From Rhodopirellula islandica (GTDB taxonomy: Bacteria; Planctomycetota; Planctomycetia; Pirellulales; Pirellulaceae): a DNA stretch of 64,000 nt. The stretch covers positions 1 through 64,000 of the forward strand of contig NZ_LECT01000029.1 of assembly GCF_001027925.1 (NCBI RefSeq), in the 5' to 3' direction. The notes under the pieces are model-generated. The model had not been told where the DNA came from. It made no database searches and saw nothing but the letters and a program-made list of their open reading frames with translations. This document shows, in pieces, positions 34,354-43,250 of this stretch (positions are counted from its first letter, which is position 1; each line of letters begins with the position of its first letter). The position numbers and the translations under genes are program-made.

Positions 34354-35457
34354 ATGAACATCGCCAATCTGCTCGACAAACGACGATCGAACTGGGGCGA
34401 ATTGGAACGTCTTTGCGAGGCCATGGAAGTTCGAGGACGAACAGACAAGGCTGGGCCTCAATACAAAGGTGCCGCTGGCATCGTTCGTTTTGCAACGCTG
34501 TATCGCGGCGCATGTGCGGACTTGGCTTTGGCCGATGCGTACCAATTGCCTCCCGCTACGGTGACCTACCTGCACCGGCTCGTCGCGCGCTCACACAACC
34601 AGCTTTATCGAGCCGGCAAATTTGAACCCACCGGTTGGTTCGACATGATTTTTCGCGTCGCGCCACGCGAGATCTATGGCGATGCCTGCGTCCGCGTCGC
34701 CACCATCGTGTTCTTCGGTTTGTTCGCGCTGTCGATGTACTTGGGCTACCAACAAACCCTGTTCCCCGATTTTGCCAACGTCGTAGTTGGCGAAGCAGGC
34801 CTGGAACAGATGGAAGAGATGTACGAAATGGAACTGGTCGGCAGCCTCGACCACTACATCAGCATGTCCAGCTTCTACATCATGCACAACACTGGGATTG
34901 GGCTGAAATGTTTCGCCTATGGAATCCTGATCGTGCCGTGCCTTTACATCTTGTCGAGCAACGCCGTGACGCTGGGCACCGTGTTTGGCTACATGGCTCG
35001 TGAGGACGTCGCCAGTCGCGACAATTTCTTTGAGTTCGTCACTGCACACGGTCCATTTGAGTTGACAGCGATCGCCTTGTCCGCCGCCGCGGGACTGCGT
35101 CTGGGGATGGGACTGTTCGCCACCGGAGGCTTGAGCCGAATCGACTCGGTTCGTCGATCAGCAGTGCGAGCCGTTCCAGTCATTTCCGCCGCAGCCGTCT
35201 TGTTCGTGCTCGCCGCCTTCACCGAAGGTTTTATCTCCCCCAGCCCACTGGCATACACCTTCAAGGCGGGATGGTCGGTGATGTCTTCCAGCATGATCAG
35301 CTTCTACTTCGTCGTCCTCGGCTTCCCTGGAAATCGCCAACATCGAACCGGCGGACGCCCCATCGATACTATCTGGAATGACGAGTCCACTGAAACTTCC
35401 GAGTCCAACACGCTAGCCAACCTCAGTGGCGGGAGCTCGAGCGTCCGTGCAGCTTGA
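34354..35457 (+). CDS. SpoIIM-family (DUF95) membrane protein
   Basis: A 367-residue protein. A soluble N-terminal helical segment (LDKRRSNWGELERLCEAME) is followed by about six transmembrane helices with FEFVTAHGPFELTAIALSAAAGLRLGMGLF, the conserved block of the SpoIIM/DUF95 family. Outside spore formers these proteins travel with DUF4129, DUF4350 and MoxR genes, as here, in a membrane complex of unknown role. It is first in a five-gene operon; the next gene overlaps it by 32 bases. Confidence 0.8.
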   Translation: MNIANLLDKRRSNWGELERLCEAMEVRGRTDKAGPQYKGAAGIVRFATLYRGACADLALADAYQLPPATVTYLHRLVARSHNQLYRAGKFEPTGWFDMIFRVAPREIYGDACVRVATIVFFGLFALSMYLGYQQTLFPDFANVVVGEAGLEQMEEMYEMELVGSLDHYISMSSFYIMHNTGIGLKCFAYGILIVPCLYILSSNAVTLGTVFGYMAREDVASRDNFFEFVTAHGPFELTAIALSAAAGLRLGMGLFATGGLSRIDSVRRSAVRAVPVISAAAVLFVLAAFTEGFISPSPLAYTFKAGWSVMSSSMISFYFVVLGFPGNRQHRTGGRPIDTIWNDESTETSESNTLANLSGGSSSVRAA

Positions 35458-36523
35458 TCGCACCCACATCGCTATCCGAGTCCGGTCGCTGTCGGAAATC
35501 GGTGACCTGGCCCTGTTGATGCTTCGCCGCTATCCGGTTGCGGTCACGCGAGCCTTTTTTGCAGGCGCGGCGCCGTGGATCGTGATCAACGCGATCCTGC
35601 TGTCTTTCTTGCCGATGCGCATCGCGGCGGACGAATTTTTCACCGATGACTCGCTGTCGGATTTGATTCGCTACGCCAGTTGGATGAGCGTTCTGGTTGT
35701 CCTTCAAACTCCCTTGGCCGGCGCCTTTTCGACGTTCTATCTAGGCCAGGCCGTCTTTGAACAAAAACCGACTTTGCGACACACGTTCGCGGAAGTCTGG
35801 AAACTTCGCTGGCCCCTGCTTTGGATTCTTGGTGTCAAACGGCTCGCGATCCCCACCACGTTGCTGCTGGCGTTCCGAATTGGCACCGACTCAGACATCT
35901 TCCTCGACTTTGTCTTGCCTTGGCTGATCGTCATCTTGGCGGCCATCATCCGCTCCAATCGCCCCTTTGTTCCCGAAATGATCGTCCTGGAACGCTGCCC
36001 GCTTCGTTCGCGATCGTCCAACGTCATCACGCTGGCGCGACGATCCAAGGGATTGCACGGACCGATGTCCAGCGAACTGGGAGGCCGATTCCTCACCGTT
36101 GCCGGCACCTCGCTCGTTTTGACTTGCTCGGTTTACTATTCCATGATCTGGGTGCGCGGCATCGCCACCTCCAACTGGTCGACGGATTTCATTGCGATGG
36201 TCGTCTTCCTTCCGTTGGCATTGTGGATCATCGCGGCCTTCACCGTCGTCGTTCGCTTGCTCGGCTACCTGGACGCTCGCATCCGATTGGAAGGCTGGGA
36301 AGTGGAACTGGCGATCCGAGCCGAAGCCATTCGTCAATTCGGTGAAGATGCCATGACCGGACAATCTGGCTCGTCGCGACCACGCCTTGCCCGGGCGGGA
36401 TCGCGACTCAGGCGTCCCACTGTCACGCCCCCACCCAACCAGGCAACCGAAGAAGCCATCCTGGTCGAAGAGTCTGATTCGGACGTGCAAACGACTCCGG
36501 TTGAGATCGAGGTCCGCCCATGA
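35426..36523 (+). CDS. Multi-pass membrane protein of the MoxR-linked operon
   Basis: A 365-residue protein with about six hydrophobic segments (AFFAGAAPWIVINAILLSF; LPWLIVILAAIIR; IAMVVFLPLALWIIAAFTVVV) and a basic, proline-rich cytoplasmic C-terminal tail (SSRPRLARAGSRLRRPTVTP). It overlaps the SpoIIM-like gene by 32 bases and ends in an ATGA overlap with the next gene. I recognise no named family; its position suggests the same membrane assembly. Confidence 0.6.
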   Translation: MAGARASVQLDRTHIAIRVRSLSEIGDLALLMLRRYPVAVTRAFFAGAAPWIVINAILLSFLPMRIAADEFFTDDSLSDLIRYASWMSVLVVLQTPLAGAFSTFYLGQAVFEQKPTLRHTFAEVWKLRWPLLWILGVKRLAIPTTLLLAFRIGTDSDIFLDFVLPWLIVILAAIIRSNRPFVPEMIVLERCPLRSRSSNVITLARRSKGLHGPMSSELGGRFLTVAGTSLVLTCSVYYSMIWVRGIATSNWSTDFIAMVVFLPLALWIIAAFTVVVRLLGYLDARIRLEGWEVELAIRAEAIRQFGEDAMTGQSGSSRPRLARAGSRLRRPTVTPPPNQATEEAILVEESDSDVQTTPVEIEVRP

Positions 36524-37404
36524 ACGACCTCTGCCCTGCCGCGGCGACTCCCAGACCGCTTGGCCAACACAGCCGTTCGCGTCTGGGGCCGTTTGGTTCC
36601 GTGCGAGCCCTTTGGTTCAGCTGCGTGTTGCCCTGCATTTGCTTCAGCGTTTGCACGCCAGCCTTGTCAGCAGAATCGACCACCGAATCCGCGCGGGTCT
36701 CGCCCGTCAGTGACTCGGTTTGGTACGACGACGACACTGGCGAACTGGTTCCCGTCGAAGTTCAAGACCAACAAACCGACACGGAGAATCGCGGCAGTCG
36801 TTGGACCGCCGTGACGTCCAACAAGTCCACTGCGGCGACTCCCGCTCCTGCGACCACCACCAGTTTTCCGTTTGCTCAACTGTTTGGTTGGTTGATGTTG
36901 GGTGGTCTGCTGGTCGGATTGGTCTCGATGTTGGCGTGGGTGTTCGCCAACAGTGACTTTGACTTCCACCACGGAAGCGTCGAGCAATCGCTTCTGGAAG
37001 GAGACCGCGTTGATCGCCAAACCCGTCAACGCATGGAACATTTGCCCGAGGCGTTGCGAGACACGACGGTCAACCCACGTTCCGAAGCCGAACGGTTGAT
37101 GCGCGAGGGCCAGTTCAACGAAGCCATCATCTACCTTTACGGGCATCAACTGTTGTTGCTCGATCGAGTCCACTGGTTGCGATTGGCTCGAGGGAAAACG
37201 AACAGCCGCTACGTGCGTGAAGCCAAACGCTCTCAACCCGACACGGGAAGTCGATTGCAGCATACCGTTGCCGCTTTTGAACGTGCCTACTTTGGCCGGC
37301 ATGAATTGTCGCAATCCGAATTCGAACGCCTCTGGCAAACCAACGCGGCGCTGGAACAAGCGATCCAATCCGCCGACTCCGCTCGACAACCGGGGGCAGC
37401 ATGA
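36520..37404 (+). CDS. DUF4129-domain membrane protein
   Basis: A 294-residue protein with a signal-anchor start, a periplasmic linker, one transmembrane helix (LFGWLMLGGLLVGLVSMLAWVFA, about residue 115), and then the cytoplasmic DUF4129 domain: AERLMREGQFNEAIIYLYGHQLLLLDRVHWLRLARGKTNSRYVRE and ending FERLWQTNAALEQ. The start ATG overlaps the previous stop as ATGA. DUF4129 proteins are regular partners of MoxR ATPases; the biochemical role is unknown. Confidence 0.8.
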   Translation: MNDLCPAAATPRPLGQHSRSRLGPFGSVRALWFSCVLPCICFSVCTPALSAESTTESARVSPVSDSVWYDDDTGELVPVEVQDQQTDTENRGSRWTAVTSNKSTAATPAPATTTSFPFAQLFGWLMLGGLLVGLVSMLAWVFANSDFDFHHGSVEQSLLEGDRVDRQTRQRMEHLPEALRDTTVNPRSEAERLMREGQFNEAIIYLYGHQLLLLDRVHWLRLARGKTNSRYVREAKRSQPDTGSRLQHTVAAFERAYFGRHELSQSEFERLWQTNAALEQAIQSADSARQPGAA

Positions 37405-39083
37405 ACATCGCCCTCCTGACCGCACGTCAGAACCATCTTGAGTTCCCGTTCAACGTTGGCCCCAGGTCGACTCGTCGGCTTGCTGTCTCATGGCTGGTCC
37501 TGTGCACCCTGCTGTTGTCCGGGTGCAGCCGCCTGGACACGACCTACGGAAAATCCGACGGGGCGAAGGGCAAACAAAGTCTCAACGGCTTCGGTGCCCT
37601 GCGAGAATCACTCACACGGGAGCTGGACCCAACCGAACGCTCAAAATTGGGGGACGCCTGGCAAGACGCGGAACTGCGGGCTCGCAACCTGACTCGACTG
37701 TCTTCTCGCGCCAATCAACACGACGCCATCGTTTGGATCCCGACCGCTTGGCCACCCGCCAACCCTGCCGAAGTGACGGACTGGATGACGAAGTGGCTTC
37801 GAAACGGCAACCGCACGATTGTCTATGTCGTCCCCGACGAAGGCAGCACGGAAGCCTACTGGCGAGAAGCCTCGCAGGTGGCCCCTCCCGCACAACGCCT
37901 GGAATACCGTCGCCGCTTGGCACAACAGATCAATTTGCGTTTGCTCCAGGATGCGCGACGCGAGGACGTGACGGTCGGAAAACTGTTCACCGCTCGTGGC
38001 CTCCCGGCACGGCAAACCATTGATGATCGCCGGATCGCCTCCTACGATCTGCATCCCTTTGATCCCGCACGCAAACCGGTCGTGACCACCTTGACTCCAA
38101 TCGGCCAACCGACCGCGACAGTCGCGGACGACGATGCCAACGAAGAGGAATCGGCTGGCGTCCCAGCAGAACTCATCGAAACGGAACCAAGCGAATCAGA
38201 ACTCGACCAACTCTTCTCGGACGAAGACTCCGCCGACGGGGACGAAGCGACCGACGCGCCGCAGGCCCCCGATAAGCAGGCCGCTGATCAGCAGTTCACA
38301 GTGCAGCAGGCGGAGGAGGATGATCCGACGGATTCAACCGAGAACGACCGTCCGTCGCTCTTGTTCGAACCGCTCGACAAGGCCGAGGACGTCACGATCT
38401 TGGCCCGAATCACACACCCGAAATGGAAAGATTCGCGAATCCTGGTTGTCGCAGGCGGAGGCTTGCTCACGAATTTCGCGATGACGGATCAGCCCGCTTT
38501 GGAAATGGCCGATCGTCTTCGCAACGAAATCCTGGCGACCGCCAAGGTCGGGCCGGACGAACGAGTCAGCTTGGGTTTCTTGTCCACCGATGACATGTGG
38601 GTCCCCATTTCAGACGCGGAACCAGGCGCCCCTTCTCAAACCGGGATGGAATTGCTGACGACTTGGCCGATCAGTCTGATCACGATTCACGCGTTGTTCC
38701 TGGGTGTGGTGATGTGCCTGATGCTGTTGCCCACCTTCGGCCGAGCCCGGCAAGTTGTCTATCACCGTTCCACCCACTTCGGAAACCACCTCACGGCCAT
38801 GGCCGTTTTGATGCGTCGCGCCGGTGGGATGGACTTTGCCAAGGAAAAGATCAACCATTACATGCGAGTCGTTCGCGGTGAACCGGATTTGTTTGTGGTT
38901 GCGAGCCCGCCGCCCGCCGCCGTTCCCGAGACACCCTCGCCTGATCCCCCGAAATCGACCGATCAGTCCCCACCGGACACGTCCCCGGAATCTGATTTGA
39001 CCGAGGCTGAAGCCCTCGCAACCCCTGTTGCACCGTCACCTGACCCGCCAAGTCCTCACGAGCCCGTTGAGAAGTCGCCTTGA
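37401..39083 (+). CDS. DUF4350-domain lipoprotein/membrane protein
   Basis: A 560-residue protein. The start has a lipobox-like LLLSGCSRLD. DAIVWIPTAWPPANPAEVTDWMTKWLRNGNRTIVYVVPDEG fits the DUF4350 domain (an ABC-transporter-associated GATase-like fold). A long acidic linker (about 250-310) separates this from the second half, which ends in one transmembrane helix (ISLITIHALFLGVVMCLMLLP) and a Pro/Ser-rich tail. It overlaps neighbours by ATGA at the start and TTGA at the end, indicating coupled translation. Confidence 0.75.
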   Translation: MNIALLTARQNHLEFPFNVGPRSTRRLAVSWLVLCTLLLSGCSRLDTTYGKSDGAKGKQSLNGFGALRESLTRELDPTERSKLGDAWQDAELRARNLTRLSSRANQHDAIVWIPTAWPPANPAEVTDWMTKWLRNGNRTIVYVVPDEGSTEAYWREASQVAPPAQRLEYRRRLAQQINLRLLQDARREDVTVGKLFTARGLPARQTIDDRRIASYDLHPFDPARKPVVTTLTPIGQPTATVADDDANEEESAGVPAELIETEPSESELDQLFSDEDSADGDEATDAPQAPDKQAADQQFTVQQAEEDDPTDSTENDRPSLLFEPLDKAEDVTILARITHPKWKDSRILVVAGGGLLTNFAMTDQPALEMADRLRNEILATAKVGPDERVSLGFLSTDDMWVPISDAEPGAPSQTGMELLTTWPISLITIHALFLGVVMCLMLLPTFGRARQVVYHRSTHFGNHLTAMAVLMRRAGGMDFAKEKINHYMRVVRGEPDLFVVASPPPAAVPETPSPDPPKSTDQSPPDTSPESDLTEAEALATPVAPSPDPPSPHEPVEKSP

Positions 39084-40168
39084 ACGATCCTTCCTTGCCG
39101 CCCATCTTGCCCGAAGACAACTCCGGTCCCGACAACCCCGGCGGCGCCCACTCCGCGTCGCCCCAACCCGGTTCTGCTGCATTGGCTTCGGAAGCTCCGC
39201 CGGTCTCCCCCGAATTCGCCAAGATCAAGGAGCTCTTTGAGTTGATCCAGGCCGAAGTCGGCAAGCTGTACGTTGGACAAGACGAGCTGGTGCTGGGCAC
39301 GTTGACCGCGCTGTTCTCCGGGGGGCACGTGTTGATTGAATCGGTTCCCGGCCTCGGCAAAACGCTGTTTGTCCGGACGCTGGGCCGCATCCTCGGATGC
39401 GAATTTGGACGCATCCAATTCACCGCCGACTTGATGCCCTCGGACATCACCGGTGCTCCCATCTTCGACATGCAGAAGAGCGAGTTTCGTTTTCGCGCCG
39501 GCCCTGTGTTCACCCAGTTGCTGTTGGCCGATGAAATCAACCGGTCGCCAGCCAAGACTCACGCGGCGCTGCTCGAGATCATGCAGGAGTACCGGGTCAC
39601 GATTGATGGGACCAGCCACCCGGTGCCGAAACCGTTTCTCGTTTTAGCGACCCAAAACCCACTGGAAAGCGAAGGCACGTACAACCTGCCCGAGGCCCAA
39701 CTCGACCGCTTCATGTTCAAACTGATGGTCGACTACCCATCCGCCGCCGAAGAAGCCGAAATTTTGAAAATGCATTCGCTGCAAGTCGACTTTGGGCAGC
39801 GATTGGAAGCGGAAATCCAACCGATCACCAACCCGGAGATCGTCCAAAAGGTGATCGCGACGTGCAGTCAAGTTCGGGTCGAAGATCGCTTGGTCGAGTA
39901 CATCAACTCGCTGATTCGATCGACGCGGACCTGGCCCGCATTCCACATCGGTGCGTCCCCACGAGCCGGAATTGCACTGATGCAATCTGCACGGACGATC
40001 GCCGCCTTCGCCGGCCGCGATTTCGCGGTGCCAGACGACGTGATTGAGATCATTCTGCCCGTTTTGCGGCACCGAGTCTCGTTGACCGCGGAGGCCGAAA
40101 TTGAGGGTCGCAGCGTTGATGAGGAATTGCGGGCCATGATTCGGGGAATCGAAGTCCCACGGAACTGA
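39080..40168 (+). CDS. MoxR-family AAA ATPase
   Basis: A 362-residue AAA+ ATPase. Walker A is ESVPGLGKTLFVRTLG, Walker B LLADEINRSPAKTHAALLEIMQE, and sensor 1 ATQNPLESEGTYNLPEAQLDRFM. A proline-rich leader of about 50 residues precedes the core. MoxR proteins act as chaperone-like remodelers together with vWA or DUF58 partners. No DUF58 gene follows here; a tRNA comes next. The start is TTG at 39080, overlapping the previous stop as TTGA. Confidence 0.92.
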   Translation: MNDPSLPPILPEDNSGPDNPGGAHSASPQPGSAALASEAPPVSPEFAKIKELFELIQAEVGKLYVGQDELVLGTLTALFSGGHVLIESVPGLGKTLFVRTLGRILGCEFGRIQFTADLMPSDITGAPIFDMQKSEFRFRAGPVFTQLLLADEINRSPAKTHAALLEIMQEYRVTIDGTSHPVPKPFLVLATQNPLESEGTYNLPEAQLDRFMFKLMVDYPSAAEEAEILKMHSLQVDFGQRLEAEIQPITNPEIVQKVIATCSQVRVEDRLVEYINSLIRSTRTWPAFHIGASPRAGIALMQSARTIAAFAGRDFAVPDDVIEIILPVLRHRVSLTAEAEIEGRSVDEELRAMIRGIEVPRN

Positions 40169-40265
40169 AAGTTGGCCATTCCCCCTTGCGAGAAATCCAA
40201 CCAGCCGATATTTTCACGCCCACGCGAGCGACGCGAAAGCGATTCGCCGCTCAACAATTCAAGAC

Positions 40266-40339
<74 letters not shown>

Positions 40340-40346
40340 CTCAAGA

Positions 40347-40382
40347 AGCCGTGTTCAGCCATCCGCTGACACGGCTTTTTTT
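40347..40382 (+). terminator. Rho-independent terminator after tRNA-Arg
   Basis: The stem AGCCGTGT/ACACGGCT (40347-40354 and 40369-40376) with an inner CAGC/GCTG pairing is followed by seven T residues ending at 40382. It is eight bases downstream of the tRNA, a normal terminator position. Confidence 0.9.
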
Positions 40383-40518
40383 GTGCGCCTGCAAAGCAAC
40401 TTTGCGGCCTCCAAGTTTCCCCACCGGGATCCCATGGAAGGTTCTTCCCAAACACGTCCCTTCAATGCATCCTGCGCCACCCGGCGAGCAAGAACCGCGA
40501 AGCGGTGACATCTCTCAG

Positions 40519-40538
40519 CCTTGGGTTTCAACCCAAGG
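40519..40538. repeat. Short palindromic repeat, CCTTGGGTT family
   Basis: Perfect arms CCTTGGGTT/AACCCAAGG separated by two bases, as at 3019-3039. Confidence 0.7.
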
Positions 40539-40670
40539 TTGGCCAGATCAACAACGCAAACAAGCCGCGGAGCGGCGGCAGAGAAGCCTCGAAAAGATGT
40601 TGTTGCTCAATAGCTTCCACCCCAGCTGTCGTCGCTCCGCGACTGGGTGGTTTGTTTCGACTCCTGGGGA

Positions 40671-40690
40671 CCTTGGGTTAAAACCCAAGG
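40671..40690. repeat. Short palindromic repeat, CCTTGGGTT family
   Basis: Perfect arms CCTTGGGTT/AACCCAAGG separated by two bases. It lies 130 bases from the previous copy, with a GTCGCTCCGCGAC motif between them. Confidence 0.7.
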
Positions 40691-40791
40691 CTCATCGGCT
40701 GCCGTCACTCCGTGACTGTTGAACGTGCACCTTGCTCGGTCGAACGCCGAGGTATTGAGAGCGGTCACCATGGTGGCTGGCACCATCCCGC

Positions 40792-41142
40792 GCCGCGATC
40801 AATAACACAATCAAGCCGCGGAGCGGCGACAGAGAAGCATGAAGAATCTGCGGCAGATCCCCAACCGCGACTAGGCAAACGAAATAGCCACGTTCACTGT
40901 TTAGCCACGTCTCTACCTGGTGGCTGGTAGGACACCCACGCTTGAGTTGCTAGACTGTGATTTGCGCACAACCGCATATCAGTCATTCACACAGGAGCGA
41001 ACGGCATGGAACTCTTCGACACTTTGACCAGACTTGCTTCCCGACTCGAATCACAACGAGAACTGTTGGGGACCGAAGAGGCAACGAAGAATGCAGTTAT
41101 CATGCCCATCATCAATGCATTGGGCTACAACGTATTCGACCC
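40792..41142. repeat. Tandem duplication, unit 1 left end (351 bp)
   Basis: This segment matches 42350-42700 without any insertion or deletion (constant offset of 1558 bases) and with scattered substitutions. It covers the 5' region and the first 46 codons of the nuclease-like gene. Unit 1 continues to 42349, where the second unit begins at once. Confidence 0.85.
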
Positions 41143-42097
41143 GACTGAAGTCATCCCTGAGTTCACCGCTGATGTCGGCGTCAAGAAGGGCGAGAAGGTC
41201 GACTATGCGATCGTCCTGAATGGGGCGCCGACGATTTTGATTGAATGCAAAGGGATCAACACCAAACTTGACTTCAAGCACGCATCCCAACTCTACCGCT
41301 ACTTCGGTGTGACCGCGGCTCGGTTTGCAGTACTCACCAACGGACAGCATCTCTGGTTCTATACCGACCTTGATTCTCCAAACCAAATGGATTCGAAGGC
41401 ATTTTTCAAGTTTGATTTGAACGACTTTGATTCACGCGATGTCGCGGAATTGAGTAAGTTTGGCAAGTCCGTCTTTAACCTGGAAAACATCCTTGCAAAC
41501 GCTACCGAGCTTAAATTCACTCAGCAACTCGGCGCTGTCTTGGCCACCGAGGTGGAATCGCCCAGTGATGAATTGGTGAAACATCTGACCTCCAAAATCT
41601 ACGACGGTCGATTCACCTCAACAGTTTGCGACCAATTCCGTCCCCTGGTGAAGTCCGCTTTTCGAGACTTCATTAACGATCGACTCAGTAGTCGACTCAA
41701 ATCGGCATTGCAGGGGGTCGACTCTGAGGTCGAAGTCGGAACATCTGAAGTTGATGCAGAACAGCGAGATGACGGTATCATCACAACAGCGGAAGAAATT
41801 GAGGGATTTCATATCGTCCGCGCAATACTCGCAAAGCATATCCCGATCAAACGAGTGGTAATGCGAGATACGAAAAGCTACTGCGGGGTGTTGCTGGATG
41901 ACAACAACAGGAAGCCCATATGCCGGCTGCATTTTAACGGTGGACAAAAGTACCTTGGGACATTCGACGTAGAGAAAAAGGAAAATCGAAATCCAATTGA
42001 TCACTTGGAATCAATTTATTCCTTCGAGCAGCAACTCATTGATTCCGTGAACGCATACGATGGCAACCTGGAAGCCGGTGAACCTGTCTCAGAATGA
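41006..42097 (+). CDS. Stand-alone type I restriction HsdR-N-like nuclease
   Basis: A 363-residue protein with AGGAG nine bases before the ATG. The N-terminal 150 residues match the HsdR N-terminal PD-(D/E)xK domain: ATKNAVIMPIINALGYNVFDP, GEKVDYAIVLNGAPTILIECKG (catalytic D and E-x-K) and AVLTNGQHLWFYTDL. There is no helicase part and no HsdM/HsdS gene nearby, so this is not a complete restriction system. A C-terminal domain (IKRVVMRDTKSYCGVLLDDNNRKPICRLHFN) is shared by such stand-alone proteins. Possible roles are defence or DNA turnover. A broken copy lies at 42564. Confidence 0.8.
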   Translation: MELFDTLTRLASRLESQRELLGTEEATKNAVIMPIINALGYNVFDPTEVIPEFTADVGVKKGEKVDYAIVLNGAPTILIECKGINTKLDFKHASQLYRYFGVTAARFAVLTNGQHLWFYTDLDSPNQMDSKAFFKFDLNDFDSRDVAELSKFGKSVFNLENILANATELKFTQQLGAVLATEVESPSDELVKHLTSKIYDGRFTSTVCDQFRPLVKSAFRDFINDRLSSRLKSALQGVDSEVEVGTSEVDAEQRDDGIITTAEEIEGFHIVRAILAKHIPIKRVVMRDTKSYCGVLLDDNNRKPICRLHFNGGQKYLGTFDVEKKENRNPIDHLESIYSFEQQLIDSVNAYDGNLEAGEPVSE

Positions 42098-42145
42098 ATG
42101 GATTGCCTGCAATCCAAGCCGCACTTCAGCGGCGGAAGGTTCGTT

Positions 42146-42349
42146 TCACAGTTCGATGATTTCATTGTCGGCGACCAACCAGGTTCGGTCCCCGTTCTGG
42201 GGCTGGACGACATGGGTTCCGGTGAACTCGCCGATGGCTGGAAAGACGAGACATCCAGACGATTACCAGAAACACGGCAACTTCCCAAACGAATCCCGTC
42301 CTGAGCCAATTCGGATCGCGGGATGCAATTGACCGCACAACCACAGGTC
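42146..42349 (-). pseudogene. 3' fragment of the pdeM-like phosphoesterase gene
   Basis: This 204-bp segment corresponds to 44655-44858, the last 68 codons of the intact phosphoesterase gene on the same strand (offset 2509, no indels), with moderate divergence. The TGA stop is kept. It breaks off exactly where the second copy of the 40792 repeat begins at 42350. Confidence 0.85.
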
Positions 42350-42700
42350 GCCGCGATCAATAGCACAATCAAGCCGCGGAGCGGCGACAGAGAATCATGA
42401 AAAATCTGCGGCAGATCCCCAACCGCGACAAGGTGAACGAAATAGCCACATTCACTGTTTAGCCACGTCTCTACATGGTGGCCTGTAGGACACCCACGCT
42501 TAAGTTGCTCGACACTAATTTGCGAACAAACGCATCTCAGTCATTCACACCGGAGCGAACGGCACGGAACTCTTCGACACTTTGACCAGACTTGCTTCCC
42601 GACTCGAATCACAAAGAGAACTGTTGGGGACCGAAGAGGCAACGAAGAATGCAGTCATCATGCCCATCATCAATGCGTTGGGCTACGACGTATTCGAACC
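42350..42700. repeat. Tandem duplication, unit 2 left end (351 bp)
   Basis: The second copy of 40792-41142, joined directly to the phosphoesterase fragment. This is the junction expected for a tandem duplication of a segment that ran from 40792 into the phosphoesterase gene. Confidence 0.85.
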
Positions 42701-42707
42701 ACAGCGT
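42564..42707 (+). pseudogene. 5' fragment of the HsdR-N-like gene without start codon
   Basis: Codons 1-46 of the gene at 41006 are recognisable (ELFDTLTRLASRLESQ ... GYDVFEP), but the start has become ACG at 42564 and the ribosome-binding AGGAG has become CGGAG. After about 42707 the similarity ends in unrelated sequence. Confidence 0.8.
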
Positions 42708-42858
42708 TTTTCGCTTCATAACGACCGGCGAGTGGAGACACTCACCTGCAGTTGGTTCCGTATCACGTTTGTCGGGAATTGTCGAAGGCTCGCACTTTTT
42801 TCAGTCACAAATGATGCAACATGATCAGAACAGTGAAAACAAACTTGTGAGGATCAAC

Positions 42859-43161
42859 ATGACTGAAACGAAAAAGAAGCAGATTCTGAAACCAGAACAC
42901 GTCGTCCGAAACGGAGCCGTTGCCGCTTCGATTTGGAAACGACAAGCCCCGAGCGGATTCGAGTACTTTGACTATTCGATTAGCCGAAGCTGGAAGTCGA
43001 AGGGCACCGGACGAGAAGCCTATTCGCCGAACTTTTTTGCTCGTTGCAAAGACGATTTGCTGAACACGATTGAAGCGGCAACGCAGTGGATTGATGAGCA
43101 ATCGGATGAGCCGAGCAAGGTAGACGCGAAGAGCGCTGAGGCAAATCACCAGCTTTACTAG
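42859..43161 (+). CDS. Small protein of a planctomycete-type conserved family
   Basis: A 100-residue protein from ATG 42859, with GAGGA seven bases upstream. VVRNGAVAASIWKRQAPSGFEYFDYSISRSWKS ... SPNFFARCKDDLLNTIEAATQWIDEQ resembles the pattern (R-x-G-x-V-x-A-x-I-W ... S-F-x-x-x-D-L-L) of small unnamed proteins often seen near mobile or plasmid genes. The function is unknown. It lies inside the second unit of the tandem duplication and is absent from the first. Confidence 0.65.
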   Translation: MTETKKKQILKPEHVVRNGAVAASIWKRQAPSGFEYFDYSISRSWKSKGTGREAYSPNFFARCKDDLLNTIEAATQWIDEQSDEPSKVDAKSAEANHQLY

Positions 43162-43212
43162 GTTTTCGGTACGGCCAGCGACTCGAAGAATTGCTGGCGG
43201 CTTGCCTCTCAC

Positions 43213-43233
43213 CTGTGTTACAATGTAACACAG
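43213..43233. promoter_or_regulatory. Operator-like palindrome before the ParD-like gene
   Basis: Perfect 10-base arms (CTGTGTTACA and TGTAACACAG) around one A, 18 bases before the antitoxin start. Ribbon-helix-helix antitoxins such as ParD repress their own operon by binding such sites, so this is the likely autoregulatory operator. Confidence 0.7.
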
Positions 43234-43250
43234 CCCGCAAAAAGGAAGAA

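Larger units (their letters stand above)
40383..40791. other. Intergenic region with short repeats
   Basis: No credible gene. It holds two CCTTGGGTT-family palindromes (separate entries), a copy of the motif AGCCGCGGAGCGGCGGCAGA, and GTCGCTCCGCGACTGGG, both of which recur elsewhere in the window. Confidence 0.5.

Noticed and set aside
41006-42097. Complete type I restriction-modification system
   Set aside because: Only the HsdR N-terminal nuclease-like domain is present; no helicase region, methylase or specificity gene is nearby.
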